DNA from: Anoxynatronum sibiricum
GTDB lineage: Bacteria; Bacillota; Clostridia; Peptostreptococcales; Tindalliaceae
Reading direction: 5' to 3'
DNA length: 64,000 nucleotides
Assembly: GCF_039414295.1 (NCBI RefSeq)
Contig: NZ_JBCITM010000013.1
Span: 37,505-101,504 of the forward strand
The notes under the pieces were generated by a model. The model saw only the letters and a list, made by a program, of their open reading frames with translations, had not been told where the DNA came from and did no database searches. A program made the translations under genes and the position numbers. Shown one piece after another: positions 63,343 to 64,000 of this stretch; position 1 is the first letter of the stretch, and each line of letters begins with the position of its first letter.

Positions 63343-63432
63343 GGTGCGAGCACCTTGGGGGTCATGGCGGCAATGGGCGTGGCTGCCACTGTCAAACGAC
63401 CCATGGGCATACCTGCGTTAAGGGCTGCCTGA
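63331..63432 (+). pseudogene. Tail of an unidentified gene joined to the IS fragment
   Basis: In a different frame, 33 codons (MESIGASTLGVMAAMGVAATVKR...) run from the IS fragment to a stop at 63432. The Ala/Gly-rich hydrophobic composition looks like the C-terminus of a membrane protein. A terminator follows, so this is probably the surviving 3' end of a gene cut by deletion at the IS. Confidence 0.4.
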
Positions 63433-63469
63433 CCAGAGGAGGGGGTATGTAGGGTTATTGTACCGGGAA

Positions 63470-63516
63470 GAAAACCACCTGCCGCTGCAGGGCAGGTACC
63501 GACAGGTGGTCTTTTC
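63470..63516 (+). terminator. Terminator after the truncated gene tail
   Basis: GAAAACCACCTG pairs with CAGGTGGTCTTTTC across a 21-nt loop and ends in a T-rich run. Confidence 0.8.
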
Positions 63517-63561
63517 ATTTCATGGAGGTGAAACGGGGAGGGACTAGCTTTTCACCGGTGC

Positions 63562-63987
63562 TCACTGCCAGTTTATGATTGATTCTTGTTCGTTTCCATT
63601 AAAGTAACTAACAACGGTTCTAGTTCTTCCATCATTTACATAATGAAGTATTTGAAAGTTATCAGCCATCCCCACTGCCCAATCACATTTCAGTGCACCA
63701 GAGATATATATTGTTTCAACGTAATCCATGGGTATAGAACTCACAGATTTGAATTCGTATTCAGCCAAATCACCACCACCAGGATTGTAATCGTAGCCGT
63801 AAGAAGCCCAGCCTCCCCCTGTTGAATTATTATAGTTGACACTTCCAGCTCGCCAATTACATCCACTTGGAGTTTTCGGAAAATATATGTATATTTTGTT
63901 ACCTATCATTTGCATATTATCAACGACTGCTTTATGAAAAGCCAGTGATGATTCCCGCTTCATTCGAGTTACCCCGTCAGCAATCAT
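63562..63987 (-). CDS. Unidentified protein, possibly continuing past the window edge
   Basis: The ORF gives 141 residues (MIADGVTRMKRESSLAFHKAVVDNMQ...) without signal peptide or known domain. It is rich in Tyr, Asn and Gly with WRAGSVNYNNSTGGGWASYGYDYN near the middle and looks like a beta-rich extracellular domain. AGGTGATC lies before the ATG at 63987. The frame, however, stays open to the right edge, so the true start may be outside the window. The composition is more AT-rich than the stn operon. Confidence 0.5.
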   Translation of the reverse strand: MIADGVTRMKRESSLAFHKAVVDNMQMIGNKIYIYFPKTPSGCNWRAGSVNYNNSTGGGWASYGYDYNPGGGDLAEYEFKSVSSIPMDYVETIYISGALKCDWAVGMADNFQILHYVNDGRTRTVVSYFNGNEQESIINWQ

Positions 63988-64000
63988 GGACTGATCACCT

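Overview
The window looks like a Firmicutes (Clostridia-type) chromosome from an anaerobe of moderate GC. The evidence is Gram-positive signals throughout: AGGAGG ribosome binding sites, lipobox lipoproteins, an LPXTG-type surface protein with a sortase, SLH domains and a SigI/RsgI pair. The metabolism is strictly anaerobic in flavour: hybrid cluster protein, aldehyde:ferredoxin oxidoreductase, a flavin- and FeS-rich transhydrogenase. No rRNA, tRNA or CRISPR array was seen. An alkaliphilic or halophilic clostridial relative is possible but cannot be shown from this sequence.

Layout. 0-2.1 kb: znu-type metal uptake (permease fragment at the edge, ATPase, His-rich binding lipoprotein), leftward. 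2.1-9.0 kb: an Rrf2 regulator, hcp, a putative metal-linked permease pair (YraQ/TIGR03943 types), an EAL-HDOD protein and a polyferredoxin. 9.4-12.9 kb: threonine catabolism (tdh, kbl) with a Na+/dicarboxylate-type symporter. 13-31 kb: a mostly leftward housekeeping and envelope block: FMN oxidoreductase, chemoreceptor with zinc-binding domain, nitroreductase, ArsA-type ATPase with a small CC-ending partner, CYTH-CHAD protein, cytochrome b5-like lipoprotein, response regulator, glnS, transglutaminase-like protein, gamma-glutamyltransferase, GH18 protein, fumC and an SLH/YcdB-like protein. 31-36 kb: AI-2E family permease, HD-GYP protein and a PAS-GGDEF protein fused in frame to a nitroreductase. 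36-41 kb: alcohol dehydrogenase, tungsten-type AOR, MoaD-like carrier and a baeRF-like protein. 41-50.8 kb: a cell-surface and c-di-GMP region: orphan Cache protein, sigI-rsgI, a secreted transglutaminase behind two tandem c-di-GMP-I riboswitches, a BTAD regulator with a GGDEF-like tail, and a sortase with an LPQTG adhesin behind a third c-di-GMP-I riboswitch. 51-57.2 kb: an AT-richer island (aldehyde dehydrogenase, iron alcohol dehydrogenase, DUF1097-like protein, divergent PucR-type regulator) with decayed mobile DNA and a group II intron domain V-like remnant. 57.2-63.1 kb: a three-gene NuoE/NuoF/NuoG-NfnB-like complex that best fits the Stn-type electron-bifurcating transhydrogenase. 63.1-64 kb: insertion-sequence debris, a truncated gene tail with its terminator, and an unidentified gene at the edge.

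Three regulatory circuits can be read directly from the DNA. (1) A TGCAA-N5-TTGCA palindrome lies upstream of both the znu operon and the metal-linked permease pair. (2) A GTATT-N2-AATAC-type palindrome sits in the same place, flush against the -10 box, in the promoters of the Rrf2 gene and the polyferredoxin gene, with a related longer palindrome before hcp. (3) Three c-di-GMP-I aptamers control surface-protein genes in a window that also encodes several c-di-GMP enzymes, some with damaged catalytic motifs. The most unusual single gene is the diguanylate cyclase-nitroreductase fusion, which keeps an internal Shine-Dalgarno and start codon at the domain junction.
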